A stretch of 10,313 nucleotides of DNA from contig JBJHCA010000103.1 of assembly GCA_050485785.1 (NCBI GenBank), positions 1 to 10,313 of the forward strand, in the 5' to 3' direction. This DNA is from JBJHCA01 sp050485785. GTDB taxonomy: Bacteria > Bacteroidota > Bacteroidia > Chitinophagales > Saprospiraceae. Positions 1-7,045 of the stretch are shown piece by piece. The position numbers were made by a program, and so were the translations under genes. Position 1 is the first letter of the stretch. Each line of letters starts with the position of its first letter. Under the pieces are notes generated by a model. That model searched no databases. It saw only the letters and a program-made list of their open reading frames with translations, and was not told the DNA's origin.

Positions 1-240
1 CATCAAACTCGTGCTTCGCACTCAAACAGCGATGGCTTTTTTCTCTGCCTTGAATGACATTTTTTCACGCCCGTTCTGCTAAGGCGGATTTTGTATCATT
101 CACTCATTCTTAGCATTGTCAACTTTGGCGTACACACGCAATCAGCACAGGCAATTGGACCGATTTTCCGGCGGCCATGGCCTAAAACGGTGATGTAAAT
201 GGCGGCTTTACAAACAGGGCAGTGTGCTGTTCAACCCGGT
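1..240. repeat. Probable dispersed repeat or decayed intergenic element
   Basis: No intact gene lies in this stretch downstream of the E1 gene. At 5-26 the bases form a near-perfect mirror repeat (AAACTC at 5-10, CTCAAA at 21-26) around a true hairpin, GTGC-TTC-GCAC at 11-21. The two mirror mismatches (11/20 and 12/19) are exactly the ones that keep the hairpin paired. A 10-bp palindrome, GGCCATGGCC, lies at 173-182. On the minus strand one reading frame runs from 230 to 3 with a single internal stop at 96-98, which suggests decayed coding sequence. From memory, similar AAACTCGCTTCGCTCAAA-like mirror motifs recur between genes in Bacteroidota; I cannot verify copy number here. The left edge may continue outside the window. 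Confidence 0.4.
96..230 (-). pseudogene. Relic peptide with a CxxC...CxxC zinc-ribbon-like pattern
   Basis: On the minus strand 44 codons are open between an upstream TGA (231-233) and a TGA at 96-98. The peptide has CPVC at residues 4-7 and CADC at 28-31, separated by 20 residues including a basic GRRK stretch, which resembles a small zinc ribbon. There is no ATG, GTG or TTG start before the first CxxC, so it cannot be expressed intact. After the stop the same frame stays open for 30 more codons to 3-5. Upstream, a different frame reads YRVEQH just before the first cysteine, consistent with a small frameshift. It could equally be chance in a repeat, or the tail of an element. Function unknown. 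Confidence 0.22.
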
Positions 241-257
241 AAACAATGGGAGGATAC

Positions 258-2657
258 CTAAAAATACAAAGGCTTAAATCGGTTGGGGTCGGCCTCAGAC
301 ATAATGGTATAGATCCGCTCAAAAACATCCTCGGCATTGGGTTTGGTGAAATAATCGCCCACGCTGCCGTAAGGCGAGCGGTGTTCCCTGGCCGTGATGG
401 TTTGAGGGCTGCTGTCCAGCCAATAGTAGCCGCCCTGCTCTTCCAGTACCTGCTGCATCATGAAAGATGCTGCACCACCGGGCACATCCTCGTCTAAAAA
501 CACAATGCGGTTGGTCTTCATCAGCGACTGCACTATGCGGTGCTCCAGATCAAAAGGCAACAATGTCTGAATATCGATCAGCTCAACGCTGATCCCGAAA
601 CCGGCCAGCATGTCCACAGCCTGCTGCGCAATGCGAACACATGACCCGTAAGTCACCAGGCTTACATCCGTTCCTGTTGTCAATACCTCGGGCACACCCA
701 GGGGAATATTGTAAACACCCAGATTAGCAGGCACTTTCTCCTTGAGTCTGTACCCGTTCAGACATTCTATGATTATGCCCGGCTCATCACATTGCAGCAG
801 CGTCTGATAAAACCCTGCAGCCCGGGTCATATCCCGGGGCACGCAAACATGGATTCCACGCAGACTGTGTATGATCATGCCCATGGGCGAACCTGAATGC
901 CATATACCTTCCAGGCGGTGCCCGCGCGTGCGGATGATGGCCGGTGCTTTCTGCTGGCCTTTGCTGCGATACTGCACCGTGGCAAGGTCATCGGTAAGTG
1001 GTATCAGGCCGTAAGCCAGATAATCGAGATACTGGATTTCGGCAATGGGTCGTAAACCTCTCATGGCCATGCCGATGGCCTGTCCCATAATGGTCCACTC
1101 GCGTATGCCGGTGTCGAATACCCTGTCCTCACCATGTTTGGCCTGTAAACCGGCAAATCCCTGATTCACATCACCAATTTTTCCCACATCCTCACCAAAA
1201 GCGTATACTTCAGGATGATCCGTCAGCACCTGATCAAAATAAGCATTGAGGATTTCAAAACCGTTTTTGCTCACCGCATCTTCAGTGTACTCTGGAGCCA
1301 CAACAGGTACCTTCAGGGCATTCAGGCTGCTTTCGCTCATCTGATGCGAGTGGTACCAGTCATCGGCATCTCGGTAAACATTCCTGAGCCAGTTCTTCAG
1401 TTCATCGCGCATGGGTGATTCACCGGGGCCCATATTGCGGAGGGTGGATTTTACATGCACTACTATTTCATGAAGGAGCGGATTGAACAAACTGCCCAGT
1501 GCTTTTTTGGCTTCCCCGGCCCACGTAGTGTCATCACCTGCAGCATTGTCATATATACCGGCCACCTCAGACAGATAAGCTTTCTGATCATTCTGATAAG
1601 CTTTCCAGGCATTATCCCTGCCCGTTTTAGCTTCCCTGGCAGCTTCTTTCTCCAGTTCAGTGAGCTCATCTTCCGTGGCAAACCCGTTGTCAACAATCCA
1701 CCTTCTCATACTCTGAATGCAGTCTCTGTCCTGCTCCCACTGTAGTCGTTCGGGGCTTTTATAGCGCTCGTGGGAGCCTGAGGTACTGTGCCCCTGTGGC
1801 TGTGTGCATTCCTTGATGTGAAACAATGCGGGCTGATGATCGCTGCGCATTCTGGTAATGGCTTCATCATACAATTTTACCAATCCGGCATAATCCCAGG
1901 CATATCCTTTCAGTATCCGGACTCCCCTGCCGGCTTCCTCGTGATGAAATCCGGCCAGCGCTTCAGAGATACTGCCTTTTACGGTCTGAAATTCTATGGG
2001 AACGGAAATACCGTATCCGTCATCCCAGACTGACACGGCCAGAGGCACCTGCATTACACCAGCTGCATTGAGCGTTTCCCAGAACACTCCTTCCGATGTG
2101 CTGGCATCGCCAATGGTACAAAAACACACTTCATTGCCGGCATTCGAAAAAGGCGTCTCCTGCAGTGCCTTGTTTTTTCTGTACAGTCCCGAAGCCAGGG
2201 CCAGCCCCAAAGCTCTGGCCATCTGCCCGGCAGTGGGTGAAATATCGGCTGAAACGTTCTTCTGATCTTTCTGTGCCAGCCAGTTGCCCTCTCTGTCGAG
2301 TAGCGGGGCAGAATAATGCCCGTTCATCTGTCGTCCGCCACTGGCAATATCCCTGATGGGATCTGCATAGAGCTGAGCAAAATACTCTTCTACGGTGAGC
2401 AGGCCGGCTGCAAACATGAATGTCTGATCGCGGTAATATCCGCTTCTGAAGTCCCCGTTTTTAAATGCTCTGGCCATAGCTACCTGAGGCACTTCCTTAC
2501 CATCACCCAGTATGCCGAATTTGGCTTTTCCGGTCAGTACTTCTTTACGGCCCATCAGACTCACTTCTCTGCTGAGCACACATGTTTTATAATCTTTGAG
2601 TATTTCCTGAACGTATGCAGTATGCTGGGTAAGTGTATCGGTTTGAACTTCTTCCAT
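258..2657 (-). CDS. Fused E1 alpha/beta 2-oxoacid dehydrogenase (branched-chain type)
   Basis: This 799-residue protein joins both subunits of a thiamine-diphosphate-dependent E1 enzyme, which decarboxylates a 2-oxoacid and passes the acyl group to the lipoyl arm of an E2 partner; it is presumably cytoplasmic. The alpha half (about 45-400) has the thiamine motif starting GDAST at 183-187 and ending WDDGYGIS at 211-218, where most E1 alpha chains have NNGYAIS. GHSTSGS at 289-295, followed by RYK, matches the phosphorylation-loop region of branched-chain E1 alpha. The beta half (about 460-790) has FGEDVG at 487-492, whose E489 should contact the thiamine aminopyrimidine, and the RVFDT segment at 512-516. 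The linker (about 300-455) is long and charged. No E2 or E3 gene is in the window. A branched-chain oxoacid substrate (EC 1.2.4.4-like) is inferred. ATG at 2657 leaves a full N terminus; a candidate promoter lies at 2743-2750. Confidence 0.9.
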   Translation of the reverse strand: MEEVQTDTLTQHTAYVQEILKDYKTCVLSREVSLMGRKEVLTGKAKFGILGDGKEVPQVAMARAFKNGDFRSGYYRDQTFMFAAGLLTVEEYFAQLYADPIRDIASGGRQMNGHYSAPLLDREGNWLAQKDQKNVSADISPTAGQMARALGLALASGLYRKNKALQETPFSNAGNEVCFCTIGDASTSEGVFWETLNAAGVMQVPLAVSVWDDGYGISVPIEFQTVKGSISEALAGFHHEEAGRGVRILKGYAWDYAGLVKLYDEAITRMRSDHQPALFHIKECTQPQGHSTSGSHERYKSPERLQWEQDRDCIQSMRRWIVDNGFATEDELTELEKEAAREAKTGRDNAWKAYQNDQKAYLSEVAGIYDNAAGDDTTWAGEAKKALGSLFNPLLHEIVVHVKSTLRNMGPGESPMRDELKNWLRNVYRDADDWYHSHQMSESSLNALKVPVVAPEYTEDAVSKNGFEILNAYFDQVLTDHPEVYAFGEDVGKIGDVNQGFAGLQAKHGEDRVFDTGIREWTIMGQAIGMAMRGLRPIAEIQYLDYLAYGLIPLTDDLATVQYRSKGQQKAPAIIRTRGHRLEGIWHSGSPMGMIIHSLRGIHVCVPRDMTRAAGFYQTLLQCDEPGIIIECLNGYRLKEKVPANLGVYNIPLGVPEVLTTGTDVSLVTYGSCVRIAQQAVDMLAGFGISVELIDIQTLLPFDLEHRIVQSLMKTNRIVFLDEDVPGGAASFMMQQVLEEQGGYYWLDSSPQTITAREHRSPYGSVGDYFTKPNAEDVFERIYTIMSEADPNRFKPLYF

Positions 2658-2742
2658 AACTTTGCCGGTTTAATGTGCCTTTAAGGCAACTGATGCAGGC
2701 TTTATGACCGGAATATCAGCAGCCGCCTGCTAAAAACAGTGG

Positions 2743-2750
2743 CAAAAGTA
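2743..2750 (-). promoter_or_regulatory. Candidate -7 box for the E1 gene
   Basis: Read on the minus strand this is TACTTTTG, a full match to the Bacteroidota -7 pattern TAnnTTTG. It would start transcription around 2736 and give a leader of roughly 80 bases before the E1 ATG. I see no good TTTG at the usual -33 distance, so the call rests on one box. Confidence 0.4.
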
Positions 2751-2799
2751 CGGAATTTCCCTCTTTCTTTTGACTCCACAGCATGAAAATGGGCGTGCC

Positions 2800-2818
2800 G
2801 TTAAAGAAAGGTTAAAGA
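2800..2818. promoter_or_regulatory. Tandem GTTAAAGA direct repeat in the divergent region
   Basis: GTTAAAGA occurs at 2800-2807 and again at 2811-2818, start to start 11 bp, about one helical turn. It lies about 50 bp upstream of the E1 promoter candidate and about 25 bp upstream of the first plus-strand TAACTTTG, so a bound regulator could affect both directions. No regulator is known; this is inference from spacing and position. Confidence 0.25.
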
Positions 2819-2842
2819 GAAAATAAACAGAACCACATTATC

Positions 2843-2861
2843 TAACTTTGATGTTTCAAAG
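2843..2861 (+). promoter_or_regulatory. Second TAACTTTG box with overlapping small hairpin
   Basis: TAACTTTG at 2843-2850 matches the Bacteroidota -7 pattern and is identical to the box at 2924-2931. It overlaps an inverted repeat, CTTTGA (2846-2851), TGTT loop, TCAAAG (2856-2861). No TTTG is found at -33. It may be a weak second promoter for the DUF1573 gene, an operator, or chance. Confidence 0.28.
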
Positions 2862-2899
2862 CCAGTGTACCCGTTACATACCAGCTTCCTAATAATACA

Positions 2900-2931
2900 G
2901 TTGCATGTCAGCGGGCATTTAGTTAACTTTG
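2900..2931 (+). promoter_or_regulatory. Promoter of the DUF1573 gene
   Basis: GTTG at 2900-2903, a 20-base spacer and TAACTTTG at 2924-2931 fit the Bacteroidota sigma-ABfr pattern TTTG-N19-20-TAnnTTTG with one mismatch in the -33 box. Transcription would start near 2936, giving a leader of about 18 bases before the ATG at 2954. Confidence 0.6.
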
Positions 2932-2953
2932 CCAAAACTTAAAACCAAGTTGT

Positions 2954-3430
2954 ATGAAAAATCGGATGCTTATCTTGCTTTGCCTGATCGCTTTCCCGGC
3001 ATTTTTGATCGCTCAAAATGAAGCCCGTGAGGTATCATTTCAGCAAGAAGAAAAAGTAAGTGGACCAGTAATGACCTTTGAAACCACTACCATCGATTAC
3101 GGAAAGGTGGAGTACAACTCAGAGCCGCTTCGCGTTTTCAAGTTTACCAACACAGGAACTGAGCCGCTTATCATTATGCATGCCCAGGGCTCATGTGGGT
3201 GTACTGTACCCAGCTTTCCCCGTGAACCGGTACTTCCCGGCGAATCAGGGGAAATCGAAGTGCGCTACGATACAAAGCGCCCGGGACGATTTGCCAAAAC
3301 TATACGCCTCACTACCAACGAGCTGCAACCTACCCGCGTACTAACCGTTAGAGGTGAAGTTGAACGCAATACCCCGCAGGAGTCTGCACCAGTCAGAAGA
3401 AACGTTTTATCTCCCGGTAGCAACCAATAG
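2954..3430 (+). CDS. Exported DUF1573 domain protein
   Basis: A 158-residue protein. Residues 1-20 are a typical signal peptide (basic MKNR start, long hydrophobic core, ending LIA before Q21), so it should be exported. Residues about 40-137 are a DUF1573 domain, an Ig-like beta-sandwich family common in Bacteroidota: the DYGKV opening at 48-52, FTNTG at 64-68, the conserved CGC at 81-83 and a GEIEVRYD strand at 99-106. The two cysteines of CGC could form a disulfide or bind a ligand in the periplasm. The last 20 residues are polar and probably disordered. The family has no firm biochemical role; many members occur alone, as here. The start is well supported by the signal peptide and by the promoter 20-50 bases upstream. 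It appears monocistronic, as a strong terminator follows. Confidence 0.9.
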   Translation: MKNRMLILLCLIAFPAFLIAQNEAREVSFQQEEKVSGPVMTFETTTIDYGKVEYNSEPLRVFKFTNTGTEPLIIMHAQGSCGCTVPSFPREPVLPGESGEIEVRYDTKRPGRFAKTIRLTTNELQPTRVLTVRGEVERNTPQESAPVRRNVLSPGSNQ

Positions 3431-3449
3431 CCTTTTTACAAACATTTTC

Positions 3450-3477
3450 TGCCCGAACAGGTAATTCAATTCGGGCA
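3450..3477 (+). other. Stem-loop in the DUF1573 3' region
   Basis: TGCCCGAA (3450-3457) pairs with TTCGGGCA (3470-3477), an 8-bp perfect stem with a 12-base loop, 19 bases after the stop codon. There is no U-tract after it, so it is not a full intrinsic terminator. It may stabilise the 3' end of the mRNA or pause polymerase ahead of the terminator at 3493. Confidence 0.45.
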
Positions 3478-3492
3478 AACTGAAATATACCG

Positions 3493-3529
3493 AAACCCTG
3501 AGCTAAATAGCTTGGGGTTTTTTATTTTT
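3493..3529 (+). terminator. Intrinsic terminator after the DUF1573 gene
   Basis: AAACCCTGAGCT (3493-3504) pairs with AGCTTGGGGTTT (3509-3520) around an AAAT loop: 12 base pairs including two G-U wobbles. It is followed directly by TTTATTTTT. This is a strong rho-independent terminator. The U-tract runs into the probable promoter of the next gene. Confidence 0.8.
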
Positions 3530-3530
3530 G
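3523..3530 (+). promoter_or_regulatory. Candidate -7 box of the aminotransferase gene
   Basis: TATTTTTG matches TAnnTTTG and lies inside the U-tract of the preceding terminator. It would start transcription near 3535 and give a leader of about 15 bases before the ATG at 3552. There is no clear TTTG at -33, because the terminator stem occupies that position. Confidence 0.4.
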
Positions 3531-3551
3531 TGCCTCCTTAAACTACCGGCA

Positions 3552-4760
3552 ATGCCTTCTATTTCTACCCGCGGTGCAGCTATGCCTGCATCACCCATCC
3601 GCAAACTGGTTCCCTTTGCAGAAGCTGCAGTTAACCGAGGGGTTAAAATCTATCACCTCAATATCGGCCAACCCGATATCGAAACTCCGCCCCAGGCTAT
3701 GGAAGCCCTAAAAAATACCCATATCGATGTACTGGAATACAGCCATTCGGCAGGATTTGAAAGCCTGCGGAAAAAGATAGCCGGGTATTATCACACCTTT
3801 GGTGCTCCTATCAGCTTCCAGGATATTATCGTTACGGCCGGGGCTTCTGAAGCACTTTTCTTTGGCATGTCGGCCTGTCTCGATCCTGGAGATGAAATAA
3901 TTGTTCCTGAGCCTTTTTATGCCAATTACAATGGCTTTGCCATGGCCGGGGGATTGATAGTTAAGCCCATTACGGCCAATATTGATAACAACTTTGCCCT
4001 GCCTCCGGCAGATGAATTTGAACTCCATATCGGCCCCAAAACCAAAGCCATTCTCATTTGCAATCCCTCCAACCCCACGGGCTACCTGTATACTGCTGCC
4101 GAACTTAAAAAACTGGGGCAGCTGGCTGTAAAACACGACTTGTTCCTTATGGTGGATGAAGTGTACCGGGAATTTGTGTATGGTAATAAGCAGTTCACTT
4201 CCGTCCTTACACTCGAAGGTCTTGAAGATCACGTCATCGTATTCGATTCCATCAGCAAACGGTACAGTGCCTGTGGTGCCCGTATCGGCTGTATTGTGAG
4301 CAGAAATGCCACACTGATGAACAGCGTAATGCGGTTTGCTCAAGCCCGGCTGTCACCGCCCTCCCTAGGTCAGATCATTGCAGAAGCACTCACGGAAGTG
4401 GAACAGGAATACATCGACAAAGTTATTCAGCGCTATGAGGTTAGAAGAAACACCCTGGTGTCGAGGTTGAAAAAAATGAAAGGCGTGGTTTGTCCTGATC
4501 CGGGCGGTGCTTTTTACGTATTTGCTCAGCTTCCTATTGACGATTGCGATAATTTCTGTCAGTGGCTGCTGGAGTCATTCAATCACGGAGGCGAAACGGT
4601 GATGATGGCACCGGGATCGGGCTTCTATGCCAGTCCTGGACTGGGTAAGCAGGAAGTTCGCATGGCTTATGTACTCAATAACAATGACCTGAACAAGGCT
4701 ATGGACTGCCTGGAAGTTGCGCTGATAGAGTATCCCGGCAGAACAGAAATTGCTTCCTGA
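3552..4760 (+). CDS. PLP-dependent aminotransferase, class I/II (AspC-like)
   Basis: From ATG 3552 the protein has 402 residues, normal for fold-type I aminotransferases, which move an amino group between an amino acid and a 2-oxoacid in the cytoplasm. Visible motifs are HLNIGQPDI near 36-44, the cofactor-phosphate turn TAGASEA near 96-102, NPSNPTG at 171-177, D202 in VDEVYR (pyridine nitrogen contact), the Schiff-base lysine K236 in SISKRYSACG and R370 in EVRMAYV (substrate carboxylate). The start MPSISTRGAAMPASPIRKLVP is as I recall for Bacteroidota homologues; a second ATG at 3582 also fits. The reading frame extends upstream to TTG 3528, but that overlaps the terminator U-tract and the -7-like box. 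The substrate cannot be fixed from sequence: aspartate, aromatic or other amino acids are all possible. It stands alone between a terminator and the convergent threonine dehydrogenase gene. Confidence 0.9.
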   Translation: MPSISTRGAAMPASPIRKLVPFAEAAVNRGVKIYHLNIGQPDIETPPQAMEALKNTHIDVLEYSHSAGFESLRKKIAGYYHTFGAPISFQDIIVTAGASEALFFGMSACLDPGDEIIVPEPFYANYNGFAMAGGLIVKPITANIDNNFALPPADEFELHIGPKTKAILICNPSNPTGYLYTAAELKKLGQLAVKHDLFLMVDEVYREFVYGNKQFTSVLTLEGLEDHVIVFDSISKRYSACGARIGCIVSRNATLMNSVMRFAQARLSPPSLGQIIAEALTEVEQEYIDKVIQRYEVRRNTLVSRLKKMKGVVCPDPGGAFYVFAQLPIDDCDNFCQWLLESFNHGGETVMMAPGSGFYASPGLGKQEVRMAYVLNNNDLNKAMDCLEVALIEYPGRTEIAS

Positions 4761-4776
4761 GCTTTGGTTTGGGCTT

Positions 4777-5742
4777 TTAAATCTCCAGATTAACCTTGAT
4801 CCTCCGGAGATTGACCAGCATGTCTTCGGTCATGCGTTCCAGATTGTATTCAGGCTTCCAGCCCCAGTCATCCCGTGCAAAGCTGTCATCGATGCTGGCC
4901 GGCCAGCTGTCGGCTATTTGCTGTCTGTAATCGGGCTCATAGCTGATTTCAAAATCGGGAATATGCTGCCTGATCACCGCGGCCATGTCATCCGGACAAA
5001 AACTCATTCCCGTTACATTATAACTGGACCATATCCTGAGTCGATCAGCAGGTGCTTCCATCAGTTCTATAGTTGAGCGTATGGCATCGGGCATATACAT
5101 CATGGGCAGATAAGTATCTGCTTTCAGAAAAGAGGTATAGGCATTTTTGGCCAGGGCATCGTGGTAAATTTCGACGGCGTAGTCAGTAGTTCCGCCGCCG
5201 GGAGCAGCTTTATAGCTGATGAGGCCGGGATAGCGCAAACTGCGCACATCCAGTCCGTACTTTTCGTGATAATACTCGCACCAGCGTTCGCCGGCCAGCT
5301 TACTGATTCCATAAGCAGTGTTAGGATCAGTAATGGTATGCTGCGGTGTATTTTTCCTGGGAGTGTTGGGGCCAAAAACTGCAATGGAGCTGGGCCAGAA
5401 AACTTTGTGAAGTTTAAAACTTATGGCAGCATCCAGTATTATACCCAGACTTTCCATGTTGAGACGCCAGGCAAAATGTGGATTGGCCTCGCCTTTGGCC
5501 GAAAGTATGGCAGCCAGCAGATAGATCTGAGTAATGTCGTATTGCCTGATGATTTCGGTTAAGCGTTCTTTATCAAGCACGTTCAGGTGCTCGTAATGGT
5601 CCCAGTCGCGGCCAATACTGCGGGGTTCCACCAGGTCAGAGGCAATGACGTTATCGTGGCCGTATATTTCGCGGAGGGCTTCGGTAAGGTCAGTGCCTAT
5701 TTGCCCCAATGCACCGATAATAAGTATCCTGTCTTTCTTCAT
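4777..5742 (-). CDS. tdh: L-threonine 3-dehydrogenase, epimerase-like SDR type
   Basis: This 321-residue protein should oxidise L-threonine with NAD+ to 2-amino-3-oxobutyrate (EC 1.1.1.103). It is an extended short-chain dehydrogenase like the enzyme of Flavobacterium frigidimaris, not the zinc-dependent E. coli Tdh. The N terminus has the dinucleotide loop GALGQIG at 10-16. WPSSIAVFG follows at 116-124, with catalytic serine 118 or 119. Then come Y144 and K148 in YGISKLAGE, RYPGLIS, a PGGGTTDY loop, PMMYM and, near the C terminus, DSWPASIDDS, all hallmarks of this subfamily. The length is that of the family. It is divergent from kbl, whose product uses its product, with 112 bp between starts. 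Its 3' end lies 16 bp from the aminotransferase stop, convergent, with no room for a separate terminator. Confidence 0.95.
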   Translation of the reverse strand: MKKDRILIIGALGQIGTDLTEALREIYGHDNVIASDLVEPRSIGRDWDHYEHLNVLDKERLTEIIRQYDITQIYLLAAILSAKGEANPHFAWRLNMESLGIILDAAISFKLHKVFWPSSIAVFGPNTPRKNTPQHTITDPNTAYGISKLAGERWCEYYHEKYGLDVRSLRYPGLISYKAAPGGGTTDYAVEIYHDALAKNAYTSFLKADTYLPMMYMPDAIRSTIELMEAPADRLRIWSSYNVTGMSFCPDDMAAVIRQHIPDFEISYEPDYRQQIADSWPASIDDSFARDDWGWKPEYNLERMTEDMLVNLRRIKVNLEI

Positions 5743-5756
5743 TCACAATTATTTTA

Positions 5757-5787
5757 CGAATTTAGCATCCGTTTTCGGCAAGCACAA
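5757..5787 (-). promoter_or_regulatory. Promoter of the threonine dehydrogenase gene
   Basis: On the minus strand, TTTG (5784-5787), a 19-base spacer and TAAATTCG (5757-5764) match TTTG-N19-TAnnTTTG with one mismatch (C for T). The predicted start is near 5752, leaving a very short leader of about 10 bases before the ATG at 5742. Confidence 0.5.
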
Positions 5788-5810
5788 AAATCATAAAAAA
5801 GACTGAGATT

Positions 5811-5830
5811 ATTGGTACAGGCTCACCAAT
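5811..5830. promoter_or_regulatory. Inverted repeat between tdh and kbl, possible operator
   Basis: ATTGGT (5811-5816) and ACCAAT (5825-5830) form a perfect 6-bp inverted repeat with an 8-base spacer, in the shared upstream region of the divergent tdh and kbl genes, 25 bases before the kbl ATG. Its half-site centres are 14 bp apart. It could be a dimeric regulator site or a leader hairpin of kbl; nothing shows which. No clear TAnnTTTG box was found for kbl. Confidence 0.28.
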
Positions 5831-5854
5831 GGTCGCCGGTAAAAACAAAAAGTC

Positions 5855-7045
5855 ATGTATAAAAATATCCAAGCCTCTCTTCAGCAAGAAATCGATGACA
5901 TCAAATCATCGGGTTTGTTTAAAAGTGAACGCGTAATTACCACCCCCCAGGGTGCAGTTATTTCCACAACTGAGCACAGGGATGTCATCAACTTTTGCGC
6001 CAACAATTACCTGGGTCTGTCGGCTCATCCCGACGTTATACGGGCTTCCAAAGAGGCTATTGACCGATATGGTTACGGATTGTCATCTGTGAGGTTTATT
6101 TGCGGTACACAAACCGTGCACAAAGAGCTGGAGGAAAAAATTGCCGCATTTTTGGGTATGGATGACTGTATTTTGTATGCTGCGGCTTTTGATGCCAACG
6201 GCGGGGTGTTTGAGCCTTTGCTGGGTGCCGAAGATGCCATCATATCCGACGAGCTCAACCACGCCTCCATTATTGACGGTGTGCGTTTGTGCAAAGCCCG
6301 CCGCTTCAGGTACAAACACAATGACATGATTGACCTTGAAGAGCAGCTCAAAGCTGCTGAAGGTGCCCGCAGAACCATCATTGTAACCGACGGCGTGTTT
6401 TCCATGGATGGCACCATTGCCCGGCTCGACAAAATCTGCGACCTGGCTGACCGCTACGGAGCCATGGTGATGAGCGATGAGTGCCACAGTACCGGATTTA
6501 TGGGTAAAAAAGGTCGGGGTGTGCATGAATACCGGGACGTTATGGGGCGTATTGACATCATCACCGGCACACTGGGTAAGGCCCTCGGCGGTGCATCAGG
6601 CGGCTTTACGGCTTCACACCACGAAGTGGTTCAACTGCTGAGGCAGCGAAGCCGTCCCTACCTGTTTTCCAACACCCTGGCTCCGTCCATAGCAGGGGCA
6701 TCCATTGCAGTAATCGATCTGCTCTCTGAAACCACGGACCTGCGCGACAAACTGGAAGACAACACCATGTACTTCAGACAAGCCATGACCGATGCCGGAT
6801 TTGACATCAAGGAGGGCACTCACCCCATAGTTCCCATCATGCTGTACGATGCCGTTCTGGCACAAAATTTTGCCGCCCGCCTGCTTGAAAAGGGCATTTA
6901 CGTCATTGGCTTCTATTACCCGGTAGTGCCCAAAGGCCAGGCCAGAATTCGGGTTCAGATTTCAGCCGTACATGAAAAAGAACATCTCGACCGGGCCATC
7001 AACGCATTCACCGAAACCGGCAGGGAACTTGGCGTACTGCGCTGA
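5855..7045 (+). CDS. kbl: Glycine C-acetyltransferase (2-amino-3-ketobutyrate CoA ligase)
   Basis: A 396-residue PLP enzyme of the alpha-oxoamine synthase family (EC 2.3.1.29). It cleaves 2-amino-3-oxobutyrate with CoA into glycine and acetyl-CoA, the step after threonine dehydrogenase, and protects that unstable intermediate from decarboxylating to aminoacetone. Length matches E. coli Kbl (398). Visible motifs are NYLGL at 51-55, SVRFICGTQ at 78-86, DELNHASIIDG at 132-142 with H136 stacking on the cofactor, SDECHSTGFMG at 207-217 with D208 and H211, and the Schiff-base lysine K242 in TLGKALGGASGG. The divergent neighbour is the matching dehydrogenase, which separates Kbl from the related enzymes of haem, biotin and sphingolipid synthesis. 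ATG 5855 gives the usual N terminus. Confidence 0.96.
   Translation: MYKNIQASLQQEIDDIKSSGLFKSERVITTPQGAVISTTEHRDVINFCANNYLGLSAHPDVIRASKEAIDRYGYGLSSVRFICGTQTVHKELEEKIAAFLGMDDCILYAAAFDANGGVFEPLLGAEDAIISDELNHASIIDGVRLCKARRFRYKHNDMIDLEEQLKAAEGARRTIIVTDGVFSMDGTIARLDKICDLADRYGAMVMSDECHSTGFMGKKGRGVHEYRDVMGRIDIITGTLGKALGGASGGFTASHHEVVQLLRQRSRPYLFSNTLAPSIAGASIAVIDLLSETTDLRDKLEDNTMYFRQAMTDAGFDIKEGTHPIVPIMLYDAVLAQNFAARLLEKGIYVIGFYYPVVPKGQARIRVQISAVHEKEHLDRAINAFTETGRELGVLR

Noticed and set aside
1463..1745. Small frames on both strands inside the E1 linker region
   Set aside because: The E1 frame continues without a break across this region; the others are shadows without starts or domains of their own.
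3528..3551. TTG start at 3528 for the aminotransferase, adding 8 residues
   Set aside because: It lies in the terminator U-tract and the TATTTTTG box; ATG 3552 gives the family-typical N terminus.
3708..4343. 211-codon open frame antisense to the aminotransferase gene
   Set aside because: The plus strand shows all aminotransferase motifs; the antisense peptide has no recognisable domain and is a codon-bias shadow.
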